Positions 4,923 through 6,578 of a stretch of 6,578 bases of DNA are shown piece by piece; the stretch's first letter is position 1; every line of letters begins with the position of its first letter. Both the position numbers and the translations under genes were made by a program. The notes below the pieces were generated by a model. That model had not been told where the DNA came from. It searched no databases and worked only from the letters and a program-made list of their open reading frames with translations. Source of the DNA: an uncultured Gammaproteobacteria bacterium (GTDB lineage: Bacteria > Pseudomonadota > Gammaproteobacteria > Pseudomonadales > Azotimanducaceae); the NCBI GenBank assembly GCA_913043075.1, contig CAJWLI010000082.1, positions 1 to 6,578 of the forward strand, given 5' to 3'.

Positions 4923-6512
4923 ATGGTAAACGAACTTAAGGAAAAAAAACTCCCCGCCCTTGGCGGTGTTTATGCCCATTATGTTTTATTAGTTTTGGTA
5001 GTTGTGTCGATTTTCAATTTTGTTGACCGGAACATATTGGCCATTCTCTCGCAAGATATACAAGCTGATTTAGGAATAAGTGACGCTGACATGGGATTTC
5101 TCTACGGCACCGTATTCGCGCTTTTTTACGCAATTTTTGGCATTCCGCTCGCAAGGTTCGCTGATGTTTGGGTAAGACGTAGCATCATTGCCGGGGGGCT
5201 CTTTTTCTGGAGCTTGATGACTGCTTTATCCGGGCTCGCTCGTTCGTTTTCGGTTTTAGCCACCCTTAGAGTTGGGGTCGGGATAGGCGAGGCAAGTGCC
5301 ACCCCCGCTGCTTATTCCATGTTAGCGGATTATTATTCCCCTAAGCTAAGAGCAACAGTGATCGCGATATATTCGGGAGGCGTTTACATCGGGGGCGGTA
5401 TTGGTCTGTTTCTTGGGGGCGCAATTCTAGAGGCCTGGCAGACTGCCTACCCGAATATTTCTGACGCGCCCTTTAGTTTGAAGGGATGGCAAGTCGCGTT
5501 TTTTATTGTCGGACTGCCTGGGTTGCTAATGGCTATTCTGGTGAGAACTCTCAAAGAGCCAAAACGAGGTATTAGTGAAGGATTGACGATAGAGAATCAC
5601 CCCCGTCCATTTTCACTCTTAAAAACTGAATTGATTGCAATGATTCCACTTATCAATCTGATTACTCTAAAAAAAGAAGGAGCCTCGCTTTCTTTTAATT
5701 GCTTGGTTGCTCTTTTAATTTTTTTAGTTGCGTGGATTCTGATTGTGTTAACTGACAATGTTCCCCAGTGGCTAGCTCTGGGTATTGGGGTTTATTTGAC
5801 ATTTTGTTGGGTCCAGTCATTGAAAGCGAGAGACCCCGCTACGTTTAAAATGATATTTCATTCTAGGGCCGTTCAGTACACGGTCTTTGCCTTTCCTACC
5901 CTTGCATTTGTAACTTATGGTATTGGTTTTTGGACTCCTGCGTTGATGCTTCGTTTGCACGAGACAAACCCGGCCGAAGTTGGCATGTATTTAGGGCTAG
6001 GCGGCGCGGCTGGCGGCTTGCTTGGAGTAACCATCGGTGGACGACTTGCTGACTGGGCAAAAACAAAACATCCCTCCGGCAGATTAGCGGTGGGGTATCT
6101 TTCAATTTTTGGTACTGTGCCTCTGGTTCTTTGGATGATTTATACTAAAGATTTAAAAACGGCCTTTCTGCTTTGGTTTTTTTCCCATCTGTTCAGCGCT
6201 AGTTGGCCCAGCGTAGCGCCCGCCACAATTGCCGATCTTGTCTTGCCAAGAATGAGAGCCGCAGCGAGTGCTTATTATATCCTGGTTGTGACTATGATAG
6301 GACTGGCCTTAGGACCCTATTGCATGGGACAGCTATCAGATTTTTATGTTAGCGGTGGAGCTAGCTCTGGCGAGGCTCTGCAAACAGCTATTGCTACTTC
6401 CTTACTAATATTTGTAATCACCGCAGTGCTAATCTTCTTGGCGTCGCGTCACTTGCCGGGGGAAGAAAGAACACGACTGGAGCGAGGGAGATCGCTGGGT
6501 GAAAAAATATAA
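4923..6512 (+). CDS. Spinster-like MFS transporter with a two-helix central insertion
   Basis: An inner-membrane major facilitator carrier of the Spinster-like group. Segment 1 contains NFVDRNIL (32-39), whose D-R pair is typical of that group. Motif A lies between segments 2 and 3 (GIPLARFADVWVRR, 73-86), and segment 4 carries TLRVGVGIGEASATP (114-128). The C-half copy of motif A is GGRLADWAKTKHPSGR (372-387). At 529 residues it is longer than the usual 420-450. Hydrophobic segments fall at about 17-37, 57-77, 86-106, 109-130, 145-170, 189-208, then an extra pair at 258-277 and 283-299, then 318-340, 353-372, 388-406, 411-430, 446-465 and 488-507, suggesting 14 instead of 12. ATG 4923 is preceded by AAGG with a 9-base gap. 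Substrate is unknown; related carriers handle lipids or other amphipathic molecules. Its place behind the sulfatase suggests import of the desulfated product or its parent compound, which is inference. Confidence 0.92.
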   Translation: MVNELKEKKLPALGGVYAHYVLLVLVVVSIFNFVDRNILAILSQDIQADLGISDADMGFLYGTVFALFYAIFGIPLARFADVWVRRSIIAGGLFFWSLMTALSGLARSFSVLATLRVGVGIGEASATPAAYSMLADYYSPKLRATVIAIYSGGVYIGGGIGLFLGGAILEAWQTAYPNISDAPFSLKGWQVAFFIVGLPGLLMAILVRTLKEPKRGISEGLTIENHPRPFSLLKTELIAMIPLINLITLKKEGASLSFNCLVALLIFLVAWILIVLTDNVPQWLALGIGVYLTFCWVQSLKARDPATFKMIFHSRAVQYTVFAFPTLAFVTYGIGFWTPALMLRLHETNPAEVGMYLGLGGAAGGLLGVTIGGRLADWAKTKHPSGRLAVGYLSIFGTVPLVLWMIYTKDLKTAFLLWFFSHLFSASWPSVAPATIADLVLPRMRAAASAYYILVVTMIGLALGPYCMGQLSDFYVSGGASSGEALQTAIATSLLIFVITAVLIFLASRHLPGEERTRLERGRSLGEKI

Positions 6513-6536
6513 ATATACAATAAGGTTATGGGATAA

Positions 6537-6552
6537 GTATACCTGTCTATAC
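6537..6552. repeat. Short dyad GTATA-N6-TATAC after the MFS gene
   Basis: GTATA (6537-6541) and TATAC (6548-6552) are inverted copies separated by 6 bases; the same stretch also reads as a TATACC direct repeat with a 10-base period. It lies 24 bases past the MFS stop and could belong to the promoter of a gene beyond the right edge. No terminator with a clear stem and T-run is visible between 6513 and 6578. Chance occurrence in AT-rich DNA is a real alternative. Confidence 0.25.
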
Positions 6553-6578
6553 CAAGTAGATATGCGTTTTGATAACTT

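Noticed and set aside
6562..6578. ATG opening a possible next gene at the right edge
   Set aside because: Only five codons are visible and there is no clear SD, so coding status cannot be judged.

Overview
The window looks like ordinary chromosomal DNA from a heterotrophic proteobacterium. A free-living, possibly marine gammaproteobacterium fits best: base composition is moderate to low GC by eye, genes are compact, and the set pairs an FadE/PimC-like acyl-CoA dehydrogenase with a secreted S1 sulfatase and a Spinster-like MFS carrier. This placement is inference from gene content; nothing here fixes the taxon. I see no phage or IS genes, tRNA, rRNA or CRISPR array.

Layout. At the left edge (1-60, +) is the apparent C-terminal tail of a truncated gene, facing the end of the first minus-strand gene. 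The minus strand carries an acyl-CoA dehydrogenase (102-1277) and, upstream and probably co-transcribed with it, a LysE/RhtB-family exporter (1352-1951). A 343-base non-coding stretch follows (1952-2294). It holds a good candidate promoter for the exporter, with an exact TATAAT -10 box and an operator-like inverted repeat over the predicted transcription start, plus a second palindrome near the exporter start codon. Next on the minus strand is a class I SAM-dependent methyltransferase (2295-3125). Divergent from it across a 190-base spacer, on the plus strand, are a periplasmic sulfatase (3316-4854) and a long MFS transporter (4923-6512), 68 bases apart and with their own candidate -10 box between them.

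How the genes may work together. The sulfatase and transporter form the most plausible functional unit: the sulfatase would release sulfate from an organosulfate in the periplasm, and the carrier would move the desulfated product or a related amphipathic compound across the inner membrane. The dehydrogenase would act on a CoA thioester, possibly of a ring-containing or dicarboxylic acid, judging from its subfamily. The exporter and methyltransferase have no obvious tie to either. No substrate can be named from this sequence.

The points most worth a second look are the translation start of the dehydrogenase (a strong SD and ATG in the wrong frame, opening a 15-codon ORF that runs into the gene, with the SD inside a short hairpin), the operator-like dyad at the exporter promoter, and an extra two-helix insertion in the middle of the MFS protein. 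I found no convincing new multi-gene system.
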